Part shown: positions 8,944 through 17,998 of the stretch, one piece after another
How the letters are laid out: the number at the start of each line of letters is the position of its first letter
Position numbering within the stretch: position 1 is the stretch's first letter
Assembly (NCBI GenBank): GCA_029258405.1
Contig: JARHYY010000090.1
Span: forward strand, 1 to 44,258
Length of the DNA stretch: 44,258 bases
Source: Helicobacteraceae bacterium
GTDB taxonomy: Bacteria > Campylobacterota > Campylobacteria > Campylobacterales > Helicobacteraceae
Direction: 5' to 3'
The notes under the pieces: model-generated
Databases searched by the model: none
What the model was told of the DNA's origin: nothing
What the model saw: the letters and a program-made list of their open reading frames with translations, nothing else
Program-made: the position numbers and the translations under genes

Positions 8944-10177
8944 AATTATATCTTTCTATTGGTATTGGCACACCATCAATCCATAAGTTCTGTGCTTGCT
9001 TAGCTTGAAGTATGAGGCTAAGAATTTCATTACAACTCTGCTTAATAAAAGGTACATGAAAAACCGCTATATCAGCAAGCATTCCAGCATTGAGCATACC
9101 AATATTAAGCCCTAAAGCCTGCCCTGCTTTTTGTGTTACGCTCAAGAACAACTCTTGTGCTAAAGAGAGCAAAGGAGCATTAAAAGAAAAAAGTGCTATT
9201 TTCATTTCTTCAAGTAATGATAATGAATAATGAGAAGCTAAAGAATCAGTTGCTAAGATACATGGTAGAATATGATTTACTTTCTTAAAATCAAGCATTC
9301 TCCCTCCCAATAGGCGATTAGATACAGGACATGAAACAAGAGCAGAATCTTTTTTTGCCATGCGATAAAGTTCATGTTCTCTAGCATGCGTAGCATGCAC
9401 AAAAAGTATTTTACCATTAAAGTTATCAAAGTATTGTAAAAAACCATTAATATTATGAAAACTTTGTGTAACTTGTAGATTAAATTTTTTATAAAATTCT
9501 TTAAAAAATCCACAAGAATTTTCTAGCCACTCCCTCTCTTCTGCTGATTCTAAAAAATGTACGCTAAGAGGAAAATTATTATTTTGAGCTTGTGTAATGG
9601 CTTGTGTAATGAGCGATGGGATCACAGAATAAGGAGAATGAATAGCAATTCCAATGCTAAAGCGATGGCTCTGATATTTTAGAGAATCTTCTATCCTTTG
9701 CAAAAAGTTTTTATAAATAAAATTTTGATTTTCTTCAGATGAGCCAATAATTTCATTAAAATAAACAACACGAAGAGATGACTGAACAAGGGGTTGTAAG
9801 TCAAAACCTTGTGAGCTAATAGCTCCAATTGTACCTATTCCATTTTGTTGCATAAGGTTTATGACTTTATACATACATTCTTTCTTCGTCATTTCCTCTT
9901 GACGATGTGCAATAATACTTGAGAGCCATTGACTAAAGCTACCAAGATTATAGGGAAAAGAAGATGAAAATTCAATATGCGTATGAGCATTAATAAGGGC
10001 TGGGGTAATGCAACATTCATCAAAAAAATTACCTTGAATTTTATACTTTTGAATCAAGTCATTAAATACACCTACTTCAATAATACATTTATCTTCAAAA
10101 ACAATACCCCCATCATTAATAATATCATTATTTTCATTGCATGTAATTACTTTGCTTGCCCCTATAATGCTCATCAT
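8936..10177 (-). CDS. mqnX: Aminofutalosine deaminase (amidohydrolase, menaquinone pathway)
   Basis: A 413-residue metal-dependent amidohydrolase. The metal ligands of the adenosine-deaminase-like branch are all visible: the N-terminal NAHTHIEF, the central SVHFLESAEE, VHATHAREH, and the Asp of ATDSLASHYS. In Campylobacter and Helicobacter this orthologue group (HP0267 in H. pylori, older name chlorohydrolase) deaminates 6-amino-6-deoxyfutalosine in the futalosine route to menaquinone. The assignment rests on that family knowledge and on the shared order with pyrC and ccdA. Either of two adjacent ATG codons could be the start, and the ribosome-binding site is weak, so expression may depend on coupling to the gene upstream 13 bases away. 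Confidence 0.85.
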   Translation of the reverse strand: MMSIIGASKVITCNENNDIINDGGIVFEDKCIIEVGVFNDLIQKYKIQGNFFDECCITPALINAHTHIEFSSSFPYNLGSFSQWLSSIIAHRQEEMTKKECMYKVINLMQQNGIGTIGAISSQGFDLQPLVQSSLRVVYFNEIIGSSEENQNFIYKNFLQRIEDSLKYQSHRFSIGIAIHSPYSVIPSLITQAITQAQNNNFPLSVHFLESAEEREWLENSCGFFKEFYKKFNLQVTQSFHNINGFLQYFDNFNGKILFVHATHAREHELYRMAKKDSALVSCPVSNRLLGGRMLDFKKVNHILPCILATDSLASHYSLSLLEEMKIALFSFNAPLLSLAQELFLSVTQKAGQALGLNIGMLNAGMLADIAVFHVPFIKQSCNEILSLILQAKQAQNLWIDGVPIPIERYNYE

Positions 10178-10190
10178 GCTAAAGCCTTAC

Positions 10191-11432
10191 TCATAAAGAC
10201 TCTTGAGGGTTTAAAGAGTATTGGCATTCACCAGCTACAAAATTTGCTATAACATTACCATAGAGCGTTTGTCCATCATAGGGCGAGAGCGGCTTATTAA
10301 GAGTATAAGATGTCTGTGTATCTACAAGAATAAAATCTGCATCTTTATTAATGGCTATCTCTCCTTTATTCACCCCTAAAAAACAAGCAGGGTTATAAGA
10401 GCTGTATTTGCTCATATCGCTTAAGCTTATTTGATTATTATGCACCAAAAAGGTATAGAGCAACGAATAGTAATAGTCCAAAGATTCTATACCAAAGGCT
10501 GCTTCTTCAAATGCAAGATCTTTTTTGGTAATGCTTGAGGCAGAATGCAAAGAGGTTAAAATATCAATTTTTCCTTTTTTGAGTGAAGAGAGCAATTTTT
10601 TTCTTGTCGATTCACTTTTAAGTGGAGGAAGGAGCTTAGCCGATGTATTGTATTTTGAACATATATCTTCTGTAAGTGAGAGATGGTGAATAGAGCATTC
10701 TGTGTAAATATGTGGATTTTCTTTTTTGTGATTTTGTAAAATATTAAAGCTCCTTTCGCTACTCAATGATGAAAAAAGAATTTTATTATTCATAAAAACA
10801 GCTACCTCACCCATTTTAGCTACTTCTTTCACCTCGCTTAAACTCGGTATTCCGGGGAGCCCTAATGAGCTTGAAAGATAGCTATCATTCATAACACCAT
10901 TGCCTCTTAATACAGAATCTTCACAGCGACATATAATAGGAATATTAAGAAATAATGAATACTCACAAATACGACGCATTAAATTTCCATCTAAAGATGA
11001 TTCAAGAAAAATTGCCACCCCTCCTTTATGATGCAATATAGATATTTCTGCAAGATTGCCCTCTTGTTTTGTGCTTGAAATACTTGGAAAGATATTAAAA
11101 TTCAATAAAGCTTGTGTGCTTTTTATGAACTCAATACTCTCTTCTGAATCAATACGAGGCTGACAATCAGGCATAAGAACAATGCTGCCAACCCCGCCCT
11201 TATGCGCTGATTCAACTAAGGTAAAAAGATTTTTTGTTGTTAAATGTTTATCTCTAGGTGTAATGTTAATATCAATAAGCGAAGGGAGCAAGGTATAATG
11301 TGTAGCATCAATGACTTTTTCATTAGCATAGGGCTCTAAAGTACCAATATCAACAATAATTCCTTTTTGTATCCTAATATCATCTTTTCTGTGCATTTTG
11401 TGATCGCATAGTGTTGCTCCTTTGATAATCAT
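10191..11432 (-). CDS. pyrC: Dihydroorotase homologue with lost metal ligands (PyrC'-like)
   Basis: A 413-residue protein of the class I dihydroorotase family. The fold landmarks are present: LPSLIDINITPRD near residue 50, CSIHHLSLTEDI near 245, LLPPLKSESTRKKL and ILTSLHSASSITKKDL. However, the N-terminal His-x-His metal pair is replaced by Asn-Ile-Thr, the usual VHAED His site reads CRCED, and the TDHAPH Asp site reads TSLHSAS. It is therefore unlikely to catalyse dihydroorotate formation. Such pseudo-dihydroorotases (PyrC' in Pseudomonas) act as structural partners of aspartate carbamoyltransferase. The position between ccdA and the deaminase matches HP0266. The start has AAGGAG 6 bases upstream. 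Confidence 0.85.
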   Translation of the reverse strand: MIIKGATLCDHKMHRKDDIRIQKGIIVDIGTLEPYANEKVIDATHYTLLPSLIDINITPRDKHLTTKNLFTLVESAHKGGVGSIVLMPDCQPRIDSEESIEFIKSTQALLNFNIFPSISSTKQEGNLAEISILHHKGGVAIFLESSLDGNLMRRICEYSLFLNIPIICRCEDSVLRGNGVMNDSYLSSSLGLPGIPSLSEVKEVAKMGEVAVFMNNKILFSSLSSERSFNILQNHKKENPHIYTECSIHHLSLTEDICSKYNTSAKLLPPLKSESTRKKLLSSLKKGKIDILTSLHSASSITKKDLAFEEAAFGIESLDYYYSLLYTFLVHNNQISLSDMSKYSSYNPACFLGVNKGEIAINKDADFILVDTQTSYTLNKPLSPYDGQTLYGNVIANFVAGECQYSLNPQESL

Positions 11433-11441
11433 TATTACTCC

Positions 11442-12224
11442 TTAAAATAATGGGGTATATTTTTGCAAAAGAAAAGTTGAAATATTTTCCGTCAAACCAA
11501 ATATTACTATGATTCCCATAAGAATCAGCAAAATACCCATCGCTTTTTCAACATAGCCCATATATTTTTTGAATTTACTCAAAAAACGAGAAAGAGAGCT
11601 TATAAGAAATGCACTCGCTACAAAAGGGATAGCTAAACCCAATGTATAAAATATGAGCAACAATATGCCACTATTTCTATCGCTTGAGCCAAGCAATACA
11701 ATAGAGGAAAGAACAGGTCCAATACATGGACTCCAGCCCAAGCCAAATGAAATGCCCAATAAAAAGGAAGAAAAAGAGTTTTTACTATTTTGTGTAAAAT
11801 CCCACCGCTTTTCGTAGTTTAAAAAGGGGATATTATATATCTGTGCTATATGCAGCCCAAGTATAATAATAATAACTCCAGCAATATGATAGGGATAGAG
11901 CGAAAATGTTCCTACGCTCATTAATGGCTGATTAAAGAAAAAGGAGAAAAGTTTAATCATTGTTCCGCCAATGAGCAAAAAAATAAGAGAAAAGCCGCAA
12001 GTAAAATATATGCTTTGCCAAACAACCTTTTGATGCATCTTTGCATTGCTGTATGTTACATCATTAAATTGAGATAAAGATACACCAGATATATAAGAAA
12101 GATAAATAGGCAAGAGAGGAAGAATGCACGGGCTAAGAAATGTAAGCACCCCCGCTAAAAAACTAAGAAAGAGCGATGTTGCACTCATTCCTTGAAGTAT
12201 GATAAATGTTGAATCAGCAGTCAT
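11442..12224 (-). CDS. ccdA: Cytochrome c biogenesis protein CcdA (DsbD-type thiol transporter)
   Basis: A 260-residue protein with six predicted membrane helices. Two Cys residues sit in matching Ser-Pro-Cys contexts, FLSPCILPLLP in helix 1 and GWSPCIGPVLS in helix 4, which is the redox pair that carries electrons from cytoplasmic thioredoxin across the membrane to periplasmic thiols used in cytochrome c assembly. Length is slightly above the usual 220-240 because of a short N-terminal extension. The ATG at 12224 has AAGG at a good distance. An internal ATG at 12186 also has AAGGA, but too close. First gene of the long minus-strand run. Confidence 0.93.
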   Translation of the reverse strand: MTADSTFIILQGMSATSLFLSFLAGVLTFLSPCILPLLPIYLSYISGVSLSQFNDVTYSNAKMHQKVVWQSIYFTCGFSLIFLLIGGTMIKLFSFFFNQPLMSVGTFSLYPYHIAGVIIIILGLHIAQIYNIPFLNYEKRWDFTQNSKNSFSSFLLGISFGLGWSPCIGPVLSSIVLLGSSDRNSGILLLIFYTLGLAIPFVASAFLISSLSRFLSKFKKYMGYVEKAMGILLILMGIIVIFGLTENISTFLLQKYTPLF

Positions 12225-12260
12225 ATTATGCCTTCAAGAAATATGTTAATCTCTAGGCAT

Positions 12261-12266
12261 ATTATA
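12261..12266 (-). promoter_or_regulatory. -10 box for the ccdA-to-LRR run
   Basis: On the minus strand the sequence reads TTGCTATAATATG, a perfect TATAAT with the preceding GC typical of campylobacterial sigma-70 promoters, where the -35 is not conserved. It lies about 40 bases before the ccdA start and is the only strong box seen ahead of the eight closely spaced genes. Confidence 0.7.
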
Positions 12267-12332
12267 GCAATAATTTTTAACTTTTTAAAAACCCATTTGT
12301 AAATTCATTGAGGAGTTTTTGTCATTTTTTGC

Positions 12333-12338
12333 TATAAT
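12333..12338 (+). promoter_or_regulatory. -10 box for the DEAD-box helicase operon
   Basis: TTTTTTGCTATAATTAG gives a perfect TATAAT after a T-rich stretch. The predicted start site is near 12345, leaving a leader of about 70 bases before the helicase ATG. It points away from the ccdA promoter, so the two runs diverge from a common 190-bp region. Confidence 0.7.
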
Positions 12339-12414
12339 TAGTTTTTTAAGTAAAAATATAATTGAATACACCATAGATAAATCAATAATTTTTTTGTGAA
12401 AGTGGAGTTTTATT

Positions 12415-13869
12415 ATGAATAATAACCATGAATCTTGTTCTAGTTTTTTAGAGTTTGAATTTAAACAAAATTTGCTTAGAGGAATTAATGAAGCAGGCTT
12501 CAAAATACCATCACCTATTCAAACTCAAACTATCCCTTTAATTCTAGGTAGGCATGATATCATTGCTCAAGCTCAAACAGGTACAGGGAAAACAGCAGCC
12601 TTTGCTCTACCTATTATCCAAAACCTTAAAAACAACGGTGAAATTGAAGCACTTATTGTTACTCCTACGCGTGAATTAGCGATGCAAATTAGTGATGAAG
12701 TTTATAAACTAGGGAAATTCTGCCACACCAAAACCGTTTCTATTTATGGTGGGCAAAGCATTCAAAGACAAATCGAACTCCTTAAAAAGCGTCCTCAAGT
12801 TATTATTGCTACACCCGGTCGCTTGCTTGATCATTTACGCAATGAGAGATTAAATCAATTTAATCCTAATACTGTTGTTCTAGATGAATCTGATGAAATG
12901 CTTGATATGGGTTTTCTTGAAGATATTGAAGAGATTTTTTCTTATCTCCCTCAAAATCGTCAAACACTTTTATTTTCTGCAACCATGCCTTTGCCTATAA
13001 AAAAATTAGCACAAAAAATTTTAAACAATCCAAAAATTGTAAAAATATCTCCTAGCGAAACAACAAATAGTGATATTTCTCAACGGTACTATATCATCAA
13101 TGAATATGAACGCGAAGATGCTATTATTCGCCTTATTGATAGTGAATTTCCTACCAAAACAATTATTTTTGTGCGTATGAAAAAAGAAGCTGATGTTCTC
13201 TCTGATTGCCTCTGCTCCAAAGGTTATTTAGCAGGTGCTTTGCATGGAGATATGGAACAAAGAGAACGCCTGCAAGCTATTAAAAATTTTAAAGAAGGCA
13301 TTATTGATATTCTTGTAGCCACTGATGTGGCTGCTAGGGGTTTAGATATAAGCGATGTAAGCCATGTATTTAATTATCATATTCCTTTAAATCCTGAAAA
13401 TTATGTGCATAGGATTGGTCGAACAGGCAGAGCAGGCAAAAAAGGTGTGGCTATAACATTAGCAACACCTTTAGAATTTAAAGAGATTAGACGAATTACT
13501 GAAAACACTCGAGCAAAAATTGAACTCTATGAGATTCCAACCATAGCTCAAACACTTAAAACTGTACATTCAAATCTTATTAAAACCTTATTAGAAACCG
13601 AAATTACTGATGATGCATTAGGAATTTATGAGCAACTCTCTAATAATTTTGAAAGCACACAATTAGTATGCAAATTACTTTCTTATATTTTAAAAGAGAG
13701 CAAGGTTTTAGGACCAAATAAAATTGGACTTTCACAAAAGGATCTTAAAAAATTTAAAGATTCTATTTTTAATTATCAAAAAGAAAAACATTCTAAAACT
13801 CATAAACCTCATAAAACAAAGCGTGCTAACAATGTTTCAAAAAAACATAAAACAAGAAATACTTCTTAA
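12415..13869 (+). CDS. rhpA: DEAD-box-family ATP-dependent RNA helicase
   Basis: A 484-residue RNA helicase, counterpart of H. pylori RhpA (HP0247), which works with RNase J in RNA decay and in cold growth. Motifs in order: the aromatic and IPSPIQTQTIP Q motif, AQTGTGKT (Walker A), PTRELA, TPGR, motif II as DESD rather than DEAD, FSATMP, and HRIGRTGRAGKKG. The last 35 residues are very rich in Lys, His and Arg, a likely RNA-binding tail. The helicase core is standard in length. An A-rich TTTTATTATG context gives only a poor ribosome-binding site. The next gene begins 24 bases later. Confidence 0.93.
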   Translation: MNNNHESCSSFLEFEFKQNLLRGINEAGFKIPSPIQTQTIPLILGRHDIIAQAQTGTGKTAAFALPIIQNLKNNGEIEALIVTPTRELAMQISDEVYKLGKFCHTKTVSIYGGQSIQRQIELLKKRPQVIIATPGRLLDHLRNERLNQFNPNTVVLDESDEMLDMGFLEDIEEIFSYLPQNRQTLLFSATMPLPIKKLAQKILNNPKIVKISPSETTNSDISQRYYIINEYEREDAIIRLIDSEFPTKTIIFVRMKKEADVLSDCLCSKGYLAGALHGDMEQRERLQAIKNFKEGIIDILVATDVAARGLDISDVSHVFNYHIPLNPENYVHRIGRTGRAGKKGVAITLATPLEFKEIRRITENTRAKIELYEIPTIAQTLKTVHSNLIKTLLETEITDDALGIYEQLSNNFESTQLVCKLLSYILKESKVLGPNKIGLSQKDLKKFKDSIFNYQKEKHSKTHKPHKTKRANNVSKKHKTRNTS

Positions 13870-13893
13870 TAATTTCCATAAAAGGACATATAA

Positions 13894-15027
13894 ATGTATT
13901 TTGAAAAATACCCTTTTGAAAAGCTACACGAACTCTTTGTAGCTTTAAAGAAAAATAATTCTTATAATCCTATTTCATTAACAATCGGGGAGCCACAGTT
14001 TCCTACACCCACTTTTATACAGGAGGCACTACAAAAAAGCAGTGCAGAGCTTAGCAAGTACCCAAATTCTCGCGGTGAAGAAAGTTTGCGTGAAGCAGTT
14101 ATTGATTATATTATGCGTCGCTATAAAATATCTCTTAAAAATTCTGAAGTAATTTTAAGCTTTGGAACAAGAGAAGTGCTTTTTAATCTCCCTCAATTTC
14201 TGTTGCTCGATAAAAAGAATCCAATTATTGCATATCCAAACCCGTTTTATCAAATTTATGAAGGAGCGGCTCGTGTTTCTCGTGCAAGAAGTATTCTTAT
14301 GCCTTTGAATAATGAAAATAACTTTACCCCTTTTTTAAGCAAAGAAGAAATGCAAGAAGTTCATGTCGTTATTCTAAATTCTCCTAATAATCCCACAGGA
14401 AAGGCAATGAGTCTTGATGAGCTAAAATTATGGGTGCAATATGCTCTTGAATATGATTTTATTATTATTAGTGATGAATGCTATAGTGAGATTTACCAAG
14501 ATGCCCCCCCACATTCTATACTTGAAGCCTCTAAAGCCATAGGTAATTTCGCATTTAAAAATATTTTGGCACTTAATTCCATTTCAAAACGCTCAAATGC
14601 CCCGGGATTAAGAAGTGGTTATCTTGCTGGAGATTTTAGAATCTTACAAGAATATATGCGTTATAGAACATATCTTGGTTGTGCAATCCCTCTTCCTTTA
14701 CAAAGAGCAGCAACGCTAGCATGGGCAGATGATGAAACCCCCAAAAAAGCACGAGAGGTATATACAAATAATTTTTTTTTAGCAAAAGAGATGCTTAATA
14801 TTGCCATTGAACCTTATACCTTTTATATATGGCTCTATGTAGAAGATGATATAAGTTTTACAAAAAAGATATATGAGCAGTACGCTGTATCTGTATTGCC
14901 GGGTTCATTTTTAGGAAGAGAAGGCGTTGGCAAGGGCTATGTCCGTATAGCCCTTGTGCATGAAACCATAAAATGCAAAGAGGCTCTGCAAAGGTTGTCA
15001 TCGTTTTATAGTGAATTTATGCACTAG
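13894..15027 (+). CDS. dapC: N-succinyldiaminopimelate aminotransferase (DapC)
   Basis: A 377-residue PLP-dependent class I/II aminotransferase. NSPNNPTGKAM, the SDECYSEIY segment with its PLP-contacting Asp and Tyr, and SISKRSNAPGLRSGYLAGD with the Schiff-base Lys are all visible. The Lys context is characteristic of the DapC branch, which converts N-succinyl-2-amino-6-ketopimelate in lysine and diaminopimelate synthesis. The start has AAAGGA 8 bases upstream. murC follows closely, as in H. pylori, and this pairs cell-wall precursor steps. A run of nine T at 14772-14780 lies inside the gene. Confidence 0.88.
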   Translation: MYFEKYPFEKLHELFVALKKNNSYNPISLTIGEPQFPTPTFIQEALQKSSAELSKYPNSRGEESLREAVIDYIMRRYKISLKNSEVILSFGTREVLFNLPQFLLLDKKNPIIAYPNPFYQIYEGAARVSRARSILMPLNNENNFTPFLSKEEMQEVHVVILNSPNNPTGKAMSLDELKLWVQYALEYDFIIISDECYSEIYQDAPPHSILEASKAIGNFAFKNILALNSISKRSNAPGLRSGYLAGDFRILQEYMRYRTYLGCAIPLPLQRAATLAWADDETPKKAREVYTNNFFLAKEMLNIAIEPYTFYIWLYVEDDISFTKKIYEQYAVSVLPGSFLGREGVGKGYVRIALVHETIKCKEALQRLSSFYSEFMH

Positions 15028-15035
15028 AGGCATTG

Positions 15036-16364
15036 ATGAGAAAACACTTAAAGATTCATTTTATTGGAATTGGGGGCATTGGTATTTCTGGGCTTGCTCG
15101 GTATCTTAAAGCACAAGGGGCTATCATTAGTGGTTCAGACATTCAAGAGAGCAATATTACTCAAGCACTTAAAAAATTGGGTATTCCCATTACTATCCCT
15201 CATAATGCTAGTGCTATTACTGATCAAGATATTATTGTCCATTCTGCTATCATTAAAGAGGATAATATAGAAATTCAAGCAGCAAAAGCACATGATATTA
15301 TGGTTTTATCACGAAAAGAAGCTTTGCCTATGATATTAAGCGATAAAAAGGTATATTCTGTTGCAGGTGCACACGGAAAGAGTACTACAACTGCTATCTT
15401 AAGTGCCTTATTACCTGAATCAAGTGCAATTATTGGAGCAATTAGCAAAGAGTTTAATTCTAATGTACGAGAAATCAAAAGCAAAAGTGTTGTTTTTGAA
15501 GCTGATGAGAGCGATCAAAGTTTCTTAAGCTCTAATCCCTATTGTGCTATTGTAGTCAATGCCGAGCCAGAACATTTAGAGAATTATCATAATGATCTTC
15601 ATCTTTTTCATGGGGCATATGCACAATTTCTTCTTAATTCATCTAAACGAGTTATTAATGCCGAAGACTTATACCTTTCTACTCTTGAAGAATTAAGAGC
15701 AATTCGTCTTTTTCCAAGTAAAGATATTCATAATATCCATTATGAATTATGCGAAGGAGAACCTTATACATATTTTGAATTGAAAGATTTTGGTGTTTTT
15801 AGAGTATGGGGCTTAGGGGAGCATGTTGCCATAGATGCTTCTTTGGCAATAATGAGTCTTGTTGATGAAATCAATGTAGAAATATTGCGTGAAAGACTTA
15901 AGCGTTTTAAAGGTATTAAAAAGCGTTTTGATATATTATTAAAAGGTGCATTTGTTATTATTGATGATTATGGACATCATCCCACTGAAATAGAAGCAAC
16001 CTTAAAAGCCGTTCATCGCTATATCAAACTTTTGGGCAACCAACCTTTAAGTATTATTTGGCAACCACATAAGTATTCTCGCTTGTTGGCTAATCTTGAT
16101 GCTTTTAAACAGTGTTTTCAAAATGATATTGAGCTCATTATACTTCCTGTGTATGCAGCGGGAGAAAAACCTATTGAAATAGATTTATCACAAGAATTTT
16201 CTCATTATAATCCTATTATAGCAACGCACATCGTCCGTATCAATCAAGGAGCAAATCAAAGGCTTCTGGTAATGTTTGGAAGTAAAATCATTAAAGAGCT
16301 CTATAAAGGTGTTGTTATAGGGTTTAGTGCTGGAGATTTAAGCAATATGCTTAGGGGGGAATAG
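15036..16364 (+). CDS. murC: UDP-N-acetylmuramate--L-alanine ligase MurC
   Basis: A 442-residue Mur ligase that adds the first amino acid to the peptidoglycan stem. The N-terminal Rossmann part (HFIGIGGIGISGLARYL) binds the UDP-sugar, GAHGKSTTT is the ATP loop, FEADESDQSF and VVNAEPEHLENY follow, and DDYGHHPTEIEATL opens the C-terminal domain. Length is normal. I chose the ATG at 15036, five bases after AGAGG; the TTG at 15033 is also in frame. It follows dapC by 8 bases and overlaps the next gene by one base. Confidence 0.95.
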   Translation: MRKHLKIHFIGIGGIGISGLARYLKAQGAIISGSDIQESNITQALKKLGIPITIPHNASAITDQDIIVHSAIIKEDNIEIQAAKAHDIMVLSRKEALPMILSDKKVYSVAGAHGKSTTTAILSALLPESSAIIGAISKEFNSNVREIKSKSVVFEADESDQSFLSSNPYCAIVVNAEPEHLENYHNDLHLFHGAYAQFLLNSSKRVINAEDLYLSTLEELRAIRLFPSKDIHNIHYELCEGEPYTYFELKDFGVFRVWGLGEHVAIDASLAIMSLVDEINVEILRERLKRFKGIKKRFDILLKGAFVIIDDYGHHPTEIEATLKAVHRYIKLLGNQPLSIIWQPHKYSRLLANLDAFKQCFQNDIELIILPVYAAGEKPIEIDLSQEFSHYNPIIATHIVRINQGANQRLLVMFGSKIIKELYKGVVIGFSAGDLSNMLRGE

Positions 16365-16582
16365 TGGCAACAATGCGTTATCGTCTTGTAATGTTTGGTT
16401 TTTCAGCTATCTGTGAAGATATAGAAGAAGTAAGAATGCGATTAAGAGGAATTCCACCTGCTAGGGTAGGCTATGAAGGAATTGATCAGTGCTATTTAAT
16501 AGATTTAAGAGAGCATAAGCAATATGCCATTATTTTACATAATAATCGTTTTATTGTAGATGGGCTTGATGAACAAGAATAA
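16364..16582 (+). CDS. Small conserved hypothetical downstream of murC
   Basis: A 72-residue protein with a GTG start that overlaps the last base of murC, so it is very likely translated from the same message. It is soluble, has no signal peptide, and contains an RMRLRGIPPARVGYEG segment and a final VDGLDEQE. I place it as the counterpart of the small gene after murC in H. pylori (HP0622) by position only. The function is unknown. Another in-frame start is the ATG at 16373. Confidence 0.75.
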   Translation: MATMRYRLVMFGFSAICEDIEEVRMRLRGIPPARVGYEGIDQCYLIDLREHKQYAIILHNNRFIVDGLDEQE

Positions 16583-16608
16583 TATAATTGTTTGCAGTGA
16601 ATTTTAGC

Positions 16609-16614
16609 TATAAT
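16609..16614 (+). promoter_or_regulatory. -10 box for hisD
   Basis: TTTTAGCTATAATCAC contains TATAAT with the usual GC before it, 28 bases ahead of the hisD ATG. The AAGGAA ribosome-binding site lies between, so hisD is probably transcribed on its own rather than from murC. Confidence 0.65.
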
Positions 16615-16642
16615 CACTTTACAATTTTAATAAGGAACTATT

Positions 16643-17956
16643 ATGCAAACAATTCAAATAATTGCTACCTCTCACGAGAATTTTCATGAAAAGTTCTCAT
16701 CTCTCCTTCAAAGAGGAGCTATGGATATGCAAGATGTGTTTCCCAAAGTGCAGAGCATACTCAATGATGTGCGTCAAAGAGGCGATACAGCTCTTTTAGA
16801 ACATATTAAACAGTTTGATAAATGGAGCCCACAATCTCTACAAGATATTATAGTGCCTCCAGAGCAAATGCAAAAAGCATATCAAGAGCTTGATGATTCT
16901 TTAAAGGCAGTTTTGCATACAGCGTATGAAAGAATTCATAATTTTTGTATGAAGCAAATGCCAAAAAGTTGGATAGATTTTGATGACAATGGTAATATTT
17001 TGGGGCAGAAAATAACAGCTCTTAATAAAGCTGGGCTTTATATACCCGGAGGCAAGGCGGTTTATCCTAGCTCACTTTTAATGAATGCCATACCAGCAGC
17101 CGTTGCGGGTGTAAAAGAAATTATGGTATGTTCTCCTGCTTCCTCAAATCATGTTGATTCATTCCTCTTGGCAGCTGCTCATTTATGTAAAGTTTCATTA
17201 TTTTGTAAAGTCGGTGGGGCTAGTGCTATTGGCTTAATGGCTTATGGCTCGCAGAGCTTTAAAAAAGCAGATATTATAAGCGGTCCGGGTAATATATTTG
17301 TAGCAACAGCTAAAAAGCTTGTCTTTGGTGATGTGTTTATAGATATGATTGCAGGACCTAGTGAGATAGGGGTTATTGCTGATAGTGGTGCAGATGCAAA
17401 AGCTGTAGCTCTTGATATGCTCTCTCAAGCAGAGCATGATGAATTGGCAAGTGCGATTCTTATTACCCCTAGCCAATCTTTAGCCCAACAAGTAGCACAG
17501 CATATTAATGAGCAATTGCCCATGCTATCAAGAAAAGATATTGCCTCAAGTTCAATATATAAAAGAGGAATAATTATTATTGCAAAGGATATAGAAGAAT
17601 CAATTCAGCTTATGAATAATATTGCCCCTGAGCATTTAGAGCTGATGGTTTCTAATCCCTTTGCTCTTTTGCCTTATATCCAAAATGCAGGGGCAATATT
17701 TTTGGGAGATTACACACCAGAGGCATTGGGGGATTATTTGGCAGGACCTAACCATACTTTGCCAACAGGTGGCAGTGCAAAGTTTTTTTCACCTTTATCA
17801 GTAGAGCATTTTTTGAAAAAAAGCTCTCTTTTAGCCTTTTCTCAAAAAGGAGCATTAGAGCTATCGGCTTTGTGTGGAAGGTTTGCTGAAGCTGAAGGTT
17901 TAGATGCTCATAAAGAATCTATATTTTATAGAAAAATATTAAGCAAGAATAGGTAA
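16643..17956 (+). CDS. hisD: Histidinol dehydrogenase HisD
   Basis: A 437-residue zinc enzyme that makes the last two oxidations of L-histidinol to L-histidine with NAD. GLYIPGGKAVYPSS, IAGPSEIGVIAD, the QAEHDE zinc and base region and YLAGPNHTLPTGG are the family signatures, and length is normal (430-440). No other his gene is in the window, so the pathway genes are scattered. H. pylori lacks histidine synthesis, so this gene supports an enterohepatic species. The upstream promoter and the 42-base gap to sodB, which has its own promoter, suggest a single-gene unit. Confidence 0.95.
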   Translation: MQTIQIIATSHENFHEKFSSLLQRGAMDMQDVFPKVQSILNDVRQRGDTALLEHIKQFDKWSPQSLQDIIVPPEQMQKAYQELDDSLKAVLHTAYERIHNFCMKQMPKSWIDFDDNGNILGQKITALNKAGLYIPGGKAVYPSSLLMNAIPAAVAGVKEIMVCSPASSNHVDSFLLAAAHLCKVSLFCKVGGASAIGLMAYGSQSFKKADIISGPGNIFVATAKKLVFGDVFIDMIAGPSEIGVIADSGADAKAVALDMLSQAEHDELASAILITPSQSLAQQVAQHINEQLPMLSRKDIASSSIYKRGIIIIAKDIEESIQLMNNIAPEHLELMVSNPFALLPYIQNAGAIFLGDYTPEALGDYLAGPNHTLPTGGSAKFFSPLSVEHFLKKSSLLAFSQKGALELSALCGRFAEAEGLDAHKESIFYRKILSKNR

Positions 17957-17971
17957 AATTATAAATGTTAT

Positions 17972-17977
17972 TATAAT
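17972..17977 (+). promoter_or_regulatory. -10 box for sodB
   Basis: TGTTATTATAATAATG contains TATAAT directly after hisD. AAGGAG at 17988-17993 is the ribosome-binding site. The predicted leader is about 15 bases. Confidence 0.6.
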
Positions 17978-17998
17978 AATGTTTCATAAGGAGTTAAT

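Noticed and set aside
14772..14780. Run of nine T in dapC as a phase-variation site
   Set aside because: The gene is needed for diaminopimelate and the cell wall, so on/off switching is unlikely. Such runs occur by chance in this AT-rich DNA.
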